Part shown: in pieces, positions 1 through 6,693 of the stretch
Numbering within the stretch: position 1 is the stretch's first letter
Layout: every line of letters begins with the position of its first letter
Origin: Candidatus Woesearchaeota archaeon CG11_big_fil_rev_8_21_14_0_20_43_8
Lineage (GTDB): Archaea; Nanobdellota; Nanobdellia; Woesearchaeales; CG08-08-20-14
DNA length: 6,902 bases
Reading direction: 5' to 3'
NCBI GenBank assembly: GCA_002762705.1
Contig: PCVE01000121.1
Coordinates: 1 to 6,902, forward strand
The notes under the pieces: model-generated
Database searches by the model: none
Seen by the model: the letters and a program-made list of their open reading frames with translations, nothing else
Told to the model about the DNA's origin: nothing
Translations under genes and position numbers: made by a program

Positions 1-19
1 ATGAGCCAGGCTAAGCCTG

Positions 20-37
20 TCTCTAAAAAAACAGAGA
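20..37 (-). terminator. Poly-T terminator after the GltA-type gene
   Basis: On the minus strand a run of seven T (plus-strand A at 25-31) lies 9-15 bases past the stop codon at 40-42. It is bracketed by a short inverted repeat, TCTCT at 20-24 and AGAGA at 33-37. A further 5-bp hairpin with a TAA loop (7-19) follows. Archaeal RNA polymerase terminates at T-runs, so this is a plausible end for the amrB-gltA operon. No experimental support is available. Confidence 0.5.
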
Positions 38-39
38 AC

Positions 40-1425
40 TCACTGCTTTTTCAGCATCTTATCAATCGACATGGCCGCAGTCCGTCCATCACCCATGGCT
101 GCTATCACTGTGCCGCGTCCGACAGAACTCGTCGCGATATCGCCTGCAGCAAATATCCTCGGATGCGACGTCCGCATATGTTTATCCACTACGATCTTTC
201 CTCGTTTATCTTTTTTGATATCAAAACCATCTGTGATCAATGGATTAGGTCCCTGGCCGACAGCCATGACGACAAGATCGCATTCTATATCGAATTCACT
301 CCCTTCAATCGGCACTGGGCTTCTTCTTCCGGATGCATCCGCCTCTCCAAGTTCCATTTTGATACACCTGATGCCTTCTACAGATCCAGATCCAAGTATG
401 CTGACTGGATTTGTCAGCAGCATGAACCTGATGCCTTCTGCCTTTGCGTGCTCAACTTCCTCAGCACGCGCAGGCACCTCTTTTTCTGATCTTCGATAGA
501 CAATAGTGACATCAGAACCATAACGACGCGCGACCCTCGCAGAATCCATCGCGGTGTTGCCTCCGCCGACGACCACGACTTTCCTGCCTTTCTTTATCGG
601 CGTGATCTGGTCGGGGAACTGGTATGATTTCATGAGATTGCTCCGTGTCAGGAACTCATTCGCAGAATACACTCCAATAAGATTCTCGCCAGGGATCTTC
701 ATGAAATATGGGAGCCCTGCGCCGCATCCGATGAACATGGCATCATATCTATCAAGAATCTGCTGGACGGTTAAAAGTTTTCCGATGACTGCATTCGTGC
801 GGAGCGAGACGCCTTCGCACATGACTGAATCTATCTCTGCCTGCACAATCTTTTTTGGAAGTCTGAACTCAGGGATGCCATAGACAAGGACGCCTCCAGC
901 TTTGTGAAGAGATTCAAACATCTGCACATTATGTCCAAGCGAAGACAGGTTGCCTGCGCATGTCAGGCTAGCAGGACCTGTTCCGACTACTGCGACTTTC
1001 TTCCCGCTTTTATCTGAGGTCATGCATCTATGTATCTTGTGCTCGATCGCATAATCTCCAAGGAATCGTTCGATGCGCCCGATCGCGACAGGCTCTCCGT
1101 TCCTGCCCCGGATGCAATGGAGCTCGCATTGCTTCTCCTGTTGGCAAACCCTTCCGCAGATCGCAGGGAGATCATTATACTTCTTGATGTGCTCGGCTCC
1201 TTCTTTTATCTTTCCTTCAGCTACGAATCTGATGAATCCAGGGATGTCGATACAGACTGGGCATCCAGGAACACATTGCGGGTTTTTGCAGTCGACACAT
1301 CTCTTCGCTTCTGTGATAACATGGCTTTGGTCAAGGCCAAGAGTCACCTCATCGAAATTTTTGATTCTCTCATCTGGTGATTGCTCATCCATATGTACTT
1401 TCTCTTTTGACATGTTGCGTTCCAT
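40..1425 (-). CDS. gltA: GltA-type NAD(P)H oxidoreductase (glutamate synthase small subunit / SudA / NfnL-like)
   Basis: This 461-residue flavoprotein is predicted to move electrons between NAD(P)H, FAD and iron-sulfur clusters in the cytoplasm. What is seen: an N-terminal iron-sulfur domain with Cys43, 46, 51 and 55 (CxxC-x4-C-x3-C) and a second group Cys90, 94, 100 and 104; an FAD Rossmann motif VVGTGPA at 146-152; an NAD(P)H Rossmann motif GGGNTAMD at 287-294, followed by VYRRS; and a C-terminal FAD motif FAAGDI at 425-430. The length matches the family of about 460-480 residues. The start at 1425 is chosen because AGGTAA lies six bases upstream; a Met at residue 5 is the alternative. It follows amrB by 9 bases. 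The family includes archaeal homotetrameric GltA, sulfide dehydrogenase alpha subunit and the large Nfn subunit. No large glutamate synthase or NfnS-type partner is visible here, so the reaction cannot be decided from this window. Confidence 0.9.
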   Translation of the reverse strand: MERNMSKEKVHMDEQSPDERIKNFDEVTLGLDQSHVITEAKRCVDCKNPQCVPGCPVCIDIPGFIRFVAEGKIKEGAEHIKKYNDLPAICGRVCQQEKQCELHCIRGRNGEPVAIGRIERFLGDYAIEHKIHRCMTSDKSGKKVAVVGTGPASLTCAGNLSSLGHNVQMFESLHKAGGVLVYGIPEFRLPKKIVQAEIDSVMCEGVSLRTNAVIGKLLTVQQILDRYDAMFIGCGAGLPYFMKIPGENLIGVYSANEFLTRSNLMKSYQFPDQITPIKKGRKVVVVGGGNTAMDSARVARRYGSDVTIVYRRSEKEVPARAEEVEHAKAEGIRFMLLTNPVSILGSGSVEGIRCIKMELGEADASGRRSPVPIEGSEFDIECDLVVMAVGQGPNPLITDGFDIKKDKRGKIVVDKHMRTSHPRIFAAGDIATSSVGRGTVIAAMGDGRTAAMSIDKMLKKQ

Positions 1426-1430
1426 TGTGA

Positions 1431-1437
1431 TTACCTA
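1431..1437 (-). promoter_or_regulatory. Ribosome binding site of gltA overlapping the amrB stop codon
   Basis: The minus strand reads TAGGTAA here. TAG at 1435-1437 is the amrB stop codon, and AGGTAA at 1431-1436 is a Shine-Dalgarno-like site for the ATG at 1425-1423. The stop and the binding site share bases, so ribosomes ending amrB finish on the gltA initiation site. This supports a single operon with translational coupling and supports the start at 1425. Confidence 0.7.
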
Positions 1438-2316
1438 TTTGAAGACCATCGCAGCATAACCGACTGAATGCGAATAGTCTTTTCCTTCTGTGATATCCAC
1501 TGATGTGTAATATGAGAGTAGATGCACGTCGCTAACATCCTGCCAGATGATATCGATCATCAGCGCTATCGGAAGTGTGCCGCATATAGTTGCGCCTGTC
1601 TTCTTGACATAGTTCAGGAACACGCTTGAGTCGAGCTTCTTGATGGTCTCGATAGCCCCATTATCCATTTCAAGCAGGCTCTCTTTGATATTGTATATGA
1701 ATGGCGTGAAACCGAAATTCTCGCCATAATGTGTGAAGTCAGAGCTTGTTATGAAACAGACAGTTTTCTTTGTCAGTTTGATGGCAGCTTTGATGTCTTC
1801 TGCCAGCTTCTTGATATTGACATCATGCGAGACCATTATCGCAAGCATCTTCATGGTCTTCATGTGATCTTTGTTGACAAACTGAAGGAATGGAAGCTGT
1901 ACTTCGATAGAATGCTCTTTCTCATGTGCTTTATTGTTTATCTTGATCCCTGAATTCTGCTCTGCGGTCGCCTCAAGCACTTTCGCAAATTCGATGTCTG
2001 CTTTTAGGTCACTGAATGGTGTTGTCCAGTCTTCTGCAGATATCGCGCTTCCTGATCCAGTGTGGTCTGGTCCAAGGATGATGAATAGATCCGGCATCGC
2101 TGCTTCTCCGATCTCTTTGTATGCCCACGCAGCGCATTGGCCGGAGTAGAAGTATCCTGCGTGTGGAACTATAATGCCTAAGATCTCTCCATCTCGTTTT
2201 GAGATCGGCAGGGTCCCTGGCCCAAGTTTGCCTTCGAAACAATTGGTTATCTGTTTTTGTAGATTGTCAAAGTCGCTATCATAGAACTGGTCTGCGACAA
2301 TAGGCTTTCTTGCCAT
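1435..2316 (-). CDS. amrB: MEMO1 family protein (AmmeMemoRadiSam system protein B)
   Basis: This 293-residue protein matches the MEMO1 family, a single-domain fold related to extradiol dioxygenases and found across archaea, some bacteria and eukaryotes. Conserved blocks seen in order are VPHAGYFYSG (50-59), LGPDHTG (81-87), HEKEHSIEVQLPFL (131-144), TSSDFTHYG (190-198) and CGTLPIA (245-251). His52, His85, Asp193, His196 and Cys245 correspond by pattern to the metal-site residues described for human MEMO1, so the metal pocket looks intact. The start is fixed by AGGTGA four bases upstream of the ATG. Family partners in other genomes are an AMMECR1-like protein and a radical SAM enzyme. Neither is in this window; the gene is instead coupled to a GltA-type oxidoreductase. 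The biochemical role of prokaryotic members is unsettled; a redox or metal-linked function is inference. Confidence 0.92.
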   Translation of the reverse strand: MARKPIVADQFYDSDFDNLQKQITNCFEGKLGPGTLPISKRDGEILGIIVPHAGYFYSGQCAAWAYKEIGEAAMPDLFIILGPDHTGSGSAISAEDWTTPFSDLKADIEFAKVLEATAEQNSGIKINNKAHEKEHSIEVQLPFLQFVNKDHMKTMKMLAIMVSHDVNIKKLAEDIKAAIKLTKKTVCFITSSDFTHYGENFGFTPFIYNIKESLLEMDNGAIETIKKLDSSVFLNYVKKTGATICGTLPIALMIDIIWQDVSDVHLLSYYTSVDITEGKDYSHSVGYAAMVFK

Positions 2317-2320
2317 TTTA

Positions 2321-2368
2321 TCACCTTTTATTAGTCTTCTATGCCATATTGATTTTTATAAATATTTG
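2321..2368 (-). promoter_or_regulatory. Promoter and ribosome binding site of the amrB-gltA operon
   Basis: The minus strand has an AT-rich box, ATTTATAAAAAT, at about 2352-2363. Transcription would begin about 25 bases further on, near 2333, giving a leader of roughly 17 bases. Within that leader AGGTGA (2321-2326) stands four bases before the ATG at 2316 and matches the archaeal GGTGA consensus. Nothing suggesting specific regulation is seen beyond the hairpins upstream at 2388-2427. Confidence 0.55.
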
Positions 2369-2387
2369 CATCTACATTTTTGGCTGT

Positions 2388-2427
2388 ATTGTGACAAAGT
2401 CACAATGCTCAGCAAACATAGTTTGCT
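2388..2427. repeat. Double perfect hairpin in the divergent intergenic spacer
   Basis: Two perfect inverted repeats stand side by side. The first is an 8-bp stem, ATTGTGAC with GTCACAAT, around an AAA loop (2388-2406). After GCTC comes a 7-bp stem, AGCAAAC with GTTTGCT, around an ATA loop (2411-2427). A short direct repeat TGGCT flanks the pair at 2381-2385 and 2432-2436. The unit lies upstream of both the amrB promoter and the HAD gene. It could be two operator palindromes, or a two-hairpin element like those in the tRNA region: all have a 17-base hairpin ending AAC-NNN-GTT. The hairpins are directly visible; their function is unknown. Confidence 0.75.
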
Positions 2428-2455
2428 AGGATGGCTTTCGAGCTGTGTTGTTACG

Positions 2456-2463
2456 TTTATATT
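2456..2463 (+). promoter_or_regulatory. Possible TATA box for the HAD phosphatase gene
   Basis: TTTATATT sits in an AT-rich patch of the spacer. Transcription about 26 bases downstream would start near 2486, before both candidate start codons at 2505 and 2526. No strong ribosome binding site precedes either ATG, and the assignment is weak. Confidence 0.3.
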
Positions 2464-2504
2464 CGCTCATACAATAATCATGCTATAACAAAGATTTTTA
2501 ATGA

Positions 2505-3170
2505 ATGATCGCTTTGATGAGACCTATGGTAAGAGCAGTCATATTCGACATGGATGGTGTCATATCAGACACGCAAAGCATCTACTCACAGATAGATTCT
2601 GATCTATTGGCTGCTGAGGGAATAGATATCGACCCGGCTGATGTGACTGCGCGGTTCGCAGGAGTCAAAAGCGCACTTATGTTTCAGACTATCCTTTGGG
2701 AGAATGGAAAAGGCGGTGATTTCAATGCCATGGCAGATGAGAAGAGACAGCGTTACAAAGAGATCCTAGAACGCGGTGTTAGGTCGATACCGGGGTCGCT
2801 TGAACTGATTGATAGCCTCAAATCTTCCGGTTTCCAAATCGCTGTTGGCTCAGCATCCCAATTGCCATTGATTGACTTCATATTGGATTCTTTGAAGATA
2901 AGATCCAAGTTCGATGCCATAGCATCTACAGAAGAAGTGGGCAAGGGAAAGCCAGCGCCTGACGTGTTCTTGCTTGCGGCAAAAAGGATCGGCGTGAGCC
3001 CAGAAGACTGTGTCGTGATCGAGGACGGACTCGCAGGCATGATCGGAGCGAAGAGAGCAGGTATGAAATGCATCGCTCTTGTGCCAGAGGGATCGAACGC
3101 TGATTATCCTGTTGATATTATAGTGCATTCTCTGAAAGATCTTACTATCGAAAAGATAAAAAAATTATGA
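2505..3170 (+). CDS. HAD superfamily hydrolase, beta-phosphoglucomutase/phosphatase-like
   Basis: This cytoplasmic haloacid dehalogenase-type enzyme is predicted to act on a small phosphorylated metabolite. All four HAD motifs are visible (numbered from 2505): motif I DMDGVISDT with nucleophile Asp15 and acid/base Asp17; motif II Ser116 in VGSAS; motif III Lys149 in GKGKPAPD; motif IV Glu173-Asp174 in IEDGLAG. A helical C1 cap fills about residues 26-92, as in the phosphoglucomutase/phosphoglycolate phosphatase branch. The length of 214-221 residues is normal. Starts at 2505, 2517 and 2526 are all possible; 2526 (MVRAVIFDMDG) fits the usual family N-terminus best, and none has a convincing ribosome binding site. 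The substrate cannot be told from sequence: sugar phosphates, phosphoglycolate or a nucleotide are all possible. It is transcribed away from amrB and collides tail-to-tail with ileS without any spacer. Confidence 0.88.
   Translation: MIALMRPMVRAVIFDMDGVISDTQSIYSQIDSDLLAAEGIDIDPADVTARFAGVKSALMFQTILWENGKGGDFNAMADEKRQRYKEILERGVRSIPGSLELIDSLKSSGFQIAVGSASQLPLIDFILDSLKIRSKFDAIASTEEVGKGKPAPDVFLLAAKRIGVSPEDCVVIEDGLAGMIGAKRAGMKCIALVPEGSNADYPVDIIVHSLKDLTIEKIKKL
3151..3166 (-). terminator. Poly-T terminator of ileS inside the HAD coding region
   Basis: Directly after the ileS stop codon the minus strand reads a seven-T run (plus-strand A at 3158-3164), then ATC and TTTT. These same bases encode the Lys-Ile-Lys-Lys-Leu tail of the HAD protein on the other strand. 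T-rich tracts end archaeal transcription, so the overlapping codons probably serve as the ileS terminator. Confidence 0.5.
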
Positions 3171-6100
3171 TCAAGCGACATTGAACAGCACGCAGAACTG
3201 CTTGCTTTTTATCTTGTCATCTTTCTTAAACTCAAAGTCAGCATCTTCTGGCATCTTTGTCGAGATAGTCACTTTCTTAGCACCAACTTTATCTACGGAT
3301 GCTTCGATTAGCTCTTTTAATGCTGGATGAAGGTCCATATCGCACCATATGAATAGATCAATCTTCTGTCCTTTCTCAAGACTAGCCTCTTTCCTAAGTT
3401 GTTGCACACGTCTCACGACCTCACGCGCATAGCCTTCGTTCTCCAGCTGCTCTGTGAGTGTTGTGTCGATATACAAAGAACCCTTGCCGAAGTCTGCGCC
3501 AGTGAATGGTTTCTCAATCGTCTTGTCAAGAGCGATGAGGTCGTGTGTCAACTTGACCTGCACATTCTCTTTCTTTCCTTCGATCATGGCAGAGACATTG
3601 AACTCGTAACCACCAGTGAGCACACCCTTGATTATATCCTGCTCGTCGATTGTCTTGAGCTTTGTCAATACATCACCCGTAGCAAGACCATATTCAGCGC
3701 CGATATTTTTGTAATTCGGTTTCATGGTGTAACTGACTTTATCGAATTCCTCTATGAAAGCGATCCCTTTGATATTCGTCTGCTGTTTTATGAGCTCACC
3801 ATATGTCTTCACTGATTCTTTCACCGAATCATCATCTGATACGATAAGCACTTCACCAAGCGGCCATCTGGTTCCTATCTGGCCTTTGTCTCTTGCCTGC
3901 AGGATGGATTGGATGAGATCCTTTGCGTCCTGCATGCTTTTCTCGAGATCTTTATCGATGTGTTGTGGATCAGATTTCGGCCAGCTCTCAAGATGTATGC
4001 TTATAGCACCATCTTTCTTCTTTGTGAATCCAAGATATATCTCTTCAGAAAGATACGGTGTGAATGGTGCAAGCAGACGTGTGACTGTGTCGAACACTGT
4101 CCGGAATACATATGCAAGCTCTGCGTCTTCTTCTACAGTCCTGTCTCTGATCAGTTTGATGTAGGTCCTTGAGAGATCATTGATCACAAAATCCTGTATC
4201 GCTGAGATAGCATGGTTATATTCATGTCTCTCTAACCTGTTTGTTGCATCTTCAATTAGAGAATTGACACGCGAGAGTATCCATCTATCTTCAAGCGCCA
4301 ATTTTTTCTTATCAAAAGAGAGGCCATCTAAGCTTTGTCTTTCCATAAATTCCCTTGCGAAATAATATGAGTTCCATAATGTGTTGAAGAATGGCAGGAC
4401 ATTCTCGTTCAATGGCCCTCTTCCGAAGCGGACACTGTCGCCAAGCGCATAAGAGCACATGAGAAGTCTCACTGCATCTACGCCGACTTCATCGAATATC
4501 TCGAGCGGTTTTATGATGTTTCCCTTGCTCTTCGACATCTTTTCGCCATTATCATCGCATAGATGACCAGCTACCGCACAGTTTAAGTATGCAGGCTTGT
4601 CGAAAAGTATAGTCGATATGACATGCATCACATAGAACCATCCTCGTGTCTGGTCGATGGCTTCTGCTATGAAACCATACGGATGGGAATTTTTGAACTT
4701 ATCCTTGTTCTCGAATGGATAATGGAACTGCGCAAAAGGCGCAGAGCCAGAATCATACCAGCAATCGATGACTTCTGGTGTTCTCTGCATCTCTTCCCCA
4801 CACTTTTCGCATTTTATCATTATCTTATTGACTGTCGGCAAGTGGAGATCATCGATCTTAACTTTTTCCGTGCTTCTCTTTTCAAGCTCTTCTATGCTTC
4901 CAATCGGTGTCATGTGTTCGCATTTTTCGCATACCCATATCGGCAGCGGAGTCCCCCAGAACTTATTCCTTGAAAGAGCCCAGTCTTTCGCTCCTTCAAG
5001 CCAATTCCCGAATCTTCCTTCTTTTATGTGGTTCGGATACCAATTGATCTTCTGATTGTGTTCAAGCATCTTATTTTGGAATTTGCTTGCCGCGATGAAC
5101 CATGAATCCATCGCATAATATAACAGCGGTGATTTGCATCTCCAGCAGAATGGGTAAGTGTGGACATATTTCTTTGTCTCGAATAGGATATCATTCTCTT
5201 TCAACCACTTGATTATGTCCTCATCGCAGTCTTTGACAAAGCGCCCTTTGAATTCTGTGATCTCATCTGTGAAGGTTCCGTCTTTTGCTACCGGGTTCAC
5301 AAATCCGACATTGTTCCTCTTGCATGAATCATAATCTATCTCTCCAAATGCAGGGGCCTGATGCACGATTCCTGATCCTTCTTCTGTCGTGACATAATCT
5401 TCTGCGACAACAACCCATGGCTTCTTGTCTGTCTCTATCTTTCCGACGAAGTGCTTGAATATCGGTACGTATTCTTTTCCGATCAGATCTTTTCCCTTTA
5501 CTTGTTTCTTCACTTTAGGTCTCTCGAAGAATCGGTCTGCAAGATCCGATGCGAGGATGTATGTGCTTCCATCCTGTTCGACATAGCTGTAATCCAGATT
5601 GTTGTTGACTGCTGCGCATAGATTCGATAACAGGGTCCAAGGCGTTGTTGTCCACGCAAGGAGATATGTGTCTTTTTCATCCTTGAGCTCGAGTTTAACA
5701 GCGACTGTATCTTCTTCCACTTCTTTGTATCCTTGTGATACTTCATGAGATGACAATGGTGTCTCGCATCTTGGACAATATGGGACGACTTTGTATCCTT
5801 TGTATAATAAGTCTTTTTTGAATAATTCAGATAGTGACCACCACACGCTTTCCATGTATGGAGTATCGAGTGTCCTGTACGGATTCTCAAGATCGACCCA
5901 GAACGCCAGTCTTTCAGTCAATATGTTCCAGTCTTTAATGAATGTGAATACATCTGTCTTGCATTCATTGATGAACTTGTTGATACCGTATTTTATGACA
6001 TCTTTTTTGGTCTCTAATCCTAGTTTCTTCTCAACTTGCACTTCGACAGGAAGCCCGTGGCAATCCCAGCCGCCTTTTCTCGCGACAGAGAACCCCTGCA

Positions 6101-6329
6101 TGAATTTGTATCTGTTGAATAGGTCCTTAAAGACCCTGCATTCTACATGATGGAGCGCAGGTGGTGCATTCGCTGTAGGTGGTCCTTCAAGAAAGCTGAA
6201 AGTAGGTCTATCTTTGTGATCAGTAATTGATTTTTCGATGATCTCTGGGTTCTTTTTCCAGTGTGATGTGACGTTCTGTTCTATCTGCTTGAAATCATAC
6301 TTCTTGTCTGGTATTTTTGTTTCTGTCAT
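3171..6329 (-). CDS. ileS: Isoleucyl-tRNA synthetase with altered HIGH motif
   Basis: This is a full-length class I isoleucyl-tRNA synthetase (1052 residues) that charges tRNA-Ile with isoleucine in the cytoplasm. Family blocks seen in order: EGPPTAN (48-54) leading into the signature motif; GGWDCHGLPVE (86-96); CPRC (185-188); the CP1 editing domain at about 185-400 with AWTTTPWTL (225-233) and GSGIVHQAPAFGEIDY, including Asp332; CWRC (395-398); CEKC (467-470) and a second CEKC (507-510), likely zinc-binding; KMSKS at 597-601; an alpha-helical anticodon-binding region at about 650-800; and a C-terminal extension. The oddity is the signature motif: where HxGH is expected (58-61) the protein has Ala-Leu-His-His, while KMSKS is intact. 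Editing and KMSKS motifs look functional, so this is a variant rather than a decayed gene. The start at 6329 is preceded by GAGG with seven-base spacing. It is encoded alone, and its stop abuts the convergent HAD stop. Confidence 0.97.
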   Translation of the reverse strand: MTETKIPDKKYDFKQIEQNVTSHWKKNPEIIEKSITDHKDRPTFSFLEGPPTANAPPALHHVECRVFKDLFNRYKFMQGFSVARKGGWDCHGLPVEVQVEKKLGLETKKDVIKYGINKFINECKTDVFTFIKDWNILTERLAFWVDLENPYRTLDTPYMESVWWSLSELFKKDLLYKGYKVVPYCPRCETPLSSHEVSQGYKEVEEDTVAVKLELKDEKDTYLLAWTTTPWTLLSNLCAAVNNNLDYSYVEQDGSTYILASDLADRFFERPKVKKQVKGKDLIGKEYVPIFKHFVGKIETDKKPWVVVAEDYVTTEEGSGIVHQAPAFGEIDYDSCKRNNVGFVNPVAKDGTFTDEITEFKGRFVKDCDEDIIKWLKENDILFETKKYVHTYPFCWRCKSPLLYYAMDSWFIAASKFQNKMLEHNQKINWYPNHIKEGRFGNWLEGAKDWALSRNKFWGTPLPIWVCEKCEHMTPIGSIEELEKRSTEKVKIDDLHLPTVNKIMIKCEKCGEEMQRTPEVIDCWYDSGSAPFAQFHYPFENKDKFKNSHPYGFIAEAIDQTRGWFYVMHVISTILFDKPAYLNCAVAGHLCDDNGEKMSKSKGNIIKPLEIFDEVGVDAVRLLMCSYALGDSVRFGRGPLNENVLPFFNTLWNSYYFAREFMERQSLDGLSFDKKKLALEDRWILSRVNSLIEDATNRLERHEYNHAISAIQDFVINDLSRTYIKLIRDRTVEEDAELAYVFRTVFDTVTRLLAPFTPYLSEEIYLGFTKKKDGAISIHLESWPKSDPQHIDKDLEKSMQDAKDLIQSILQARDKGQIGTRWPLGEVLIVSDDDSVKESVKTYGELIKQQTNIKGIAFIEEFDKVSYTMKPNYKNIGAEYGLATGDVLTKLKTIDEQDIIKGVLTGGYEFNVSAMIEGKKENVQVKLTHDLIALDKTIEKPFTGADFGKGSLYIDTTLTEQLENEGYAREVVRRVQQLRKEASLEKGQKIDLFIWCDMDLHPALKELIEASVDKVGAKKVTISTKMPEDADFEFKKDDKIKSKQFCVLFNVA

Positions 6330-6336
6330 TTTTGTG

Positions 6337-6392
6337 CCTCATAGCTATATTTAAATAGGATTCACAGGGATAAGCCCCAGATTATATATATA
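6337..6392 (-). promoter_or_regulatory. Promoter region and ribosome binding site of ileS
   Basis: GAGG (6337-6340) stands seven bases before the ATG. Two AT-rich boxes lie upstream on the minus strand: TATTTAAATATA (about 6346-6357) and CTATATATATAAT (about 6381-6393). The second would start transcription near 6360, leaving a 30-base leader that contains the binding site, so it is preferred. The first would give an almost leaderless message. No T-box or other leader structure is evident. Confidence 0.5.
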
Positions 6393-6434
6393 GTTTACTG
6401 TGAAAAGAAGTCAGCTATCTTGTGGATTCTTTGG

Positions 6435-6444
6435 AAAAATAAAA
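6435..6444 (-). terminator. T-rich terminator after tRNA-Ser
   Basis: Immediately past the discriminator base of the tRNA the minus strand reads TTTTATTTTT. T-runs directly after the mature 3' end are usual for archaeal tRNA genes. No CCA is encoded. Confidence 0.6.
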
Positions 6445-6575
6445 CGCCGTGGCCCAGATTCGAACTGGGATATCCCGGAGGAAACAAGCTTTCATGAAAA
6501 ACTCCGTTTTTCATGAATTTTGAACGGAGTTCAAATTTTCCAGGCTTGCGCAGTACCAGGTTGTGCCACCACGGC
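6445..6575 (-). tRNA. tRNA-Ser(GGA), copy A, with 47-base anticodon-loop insert
   Basis: On the minus strand a complete tRNA can be drawn. The acceptor GCCGTGG (6575-6569) pairs perfectly with CCACGGC (6452-6446), with G discriminator at 6445 as in serine tRNAs. The D arm has a 3-bp stem (GCA/TGC) with A14, G18-G19 and A21. The anticodon stem CAAGC/GCTTG closes the loop C-T-GGA-A-A. The T arm CCCAG-TTCGAAT-CTGGG is perfect (6469-6453). The 15-base variable region holds UCC-UCCG-GGA, a small stem with a UNCG-like loop, as expected for a type II (Ser) tRNA. Between loop positions 37 and 38 lies a 47-base insert (6491-6537), where archaeal tRNA introns normally occur. Without it the mature RNA is 84 bases. 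No TATA box directly precedes this copy, so it is probably cut from a transcript that starts before copy B. A tRNA-Pro(UGG) reading is possible only with C at position 33 and is rejected. Confidence 0.82.
6491..6537 (-). repeat. 47-base two-hairpin insert (probable intron) in the tRNA-Ser anticodon loop
   Basis: The insert consists of a perfect 12-bp hairpin with a 3-base loop (6491-6517; arms TTCATGAAAAAC and GTTTTTCATGAA), one base, and a perfect 7-bp hairpin with a 3-base loop (6519-6535; TTTGAAC and GTTCAAA). The two loops are complementary (TCC and GGA), and AACTCCGTT of one hairpin can instead pair over nine bases with AACGGAGTT of the other. The exact edges may shift a few bases because GAAA occurs at both ends. 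Location and restored 7-base loop argue for an intron. A canonical bulge-helix-bulge splice motif is not obvious: the best pairing seen is TGGA with TTCA, with uneven bulges. Confidence 0.7.
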
Positions 6576-6592
6576 AATAGTTGTTGTCGAAT

Positions 6593-6693
6593 TTTCCTTG
6601 TATCCCAGAGGAAACAAGCTTTCATGAAAAACTCCGTTTTTCATGAATTTTGAACGGAGTTCAAATTTTCCAGGCTTGCGCAGTACAAGGAAA
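6593..6693. repeat. 10-base inverted repeat enclosing the anticodon arm of copy B
   Basis: TTTCCTTGTA (6593-6602) and its perfect complement TACAAGGAAA (6684-6693) enclose the anticodon arm and variable region of copy B. One arm lies in the replaced 3' tail, the other in the D-arm insert. In RNA from the minus strand they could form a 10-bp stem closing a tRNA-derived domain, at the expense of the longer hairpin of the D-arm insert. Confidence 0.55.
6621..6667 (-). repeat. Second identical copy of the 47-base anticodon-loop insert
   Basis: This is base-for-base the same as the insert at 6491-6537, offset by 130. Its identity shows the insertion predates the tandem duplication, or that the copies have been homogenised since. 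Confidence 0.8.

Noticed and set aside
1..1459. Plus-strand open frames of 109-162 codons overlapping the GltA-type gene
   Set aside because: They lie antisense to a clearly conserved protein and have no recognisable domains or initiation signals.
3399..6150. Plus-strand open frames inside ileS
   Set aside because: All are shadows of the synthetase reading frame, which has full family motifs throughout.
6340..6440. T-box or other amino-acid-responsive leader for ileS
   Set aside because: The space before ileS is short, AT-rich and unstructured by eye, and T-boxes are bacterial; no matching elements were seen.
6471..6686. CRISPR-like array from the 86-base repeat
   Set aside because: There are only two copies, they coincide with tRNA arms, and there are no regular spacers or cas genes.
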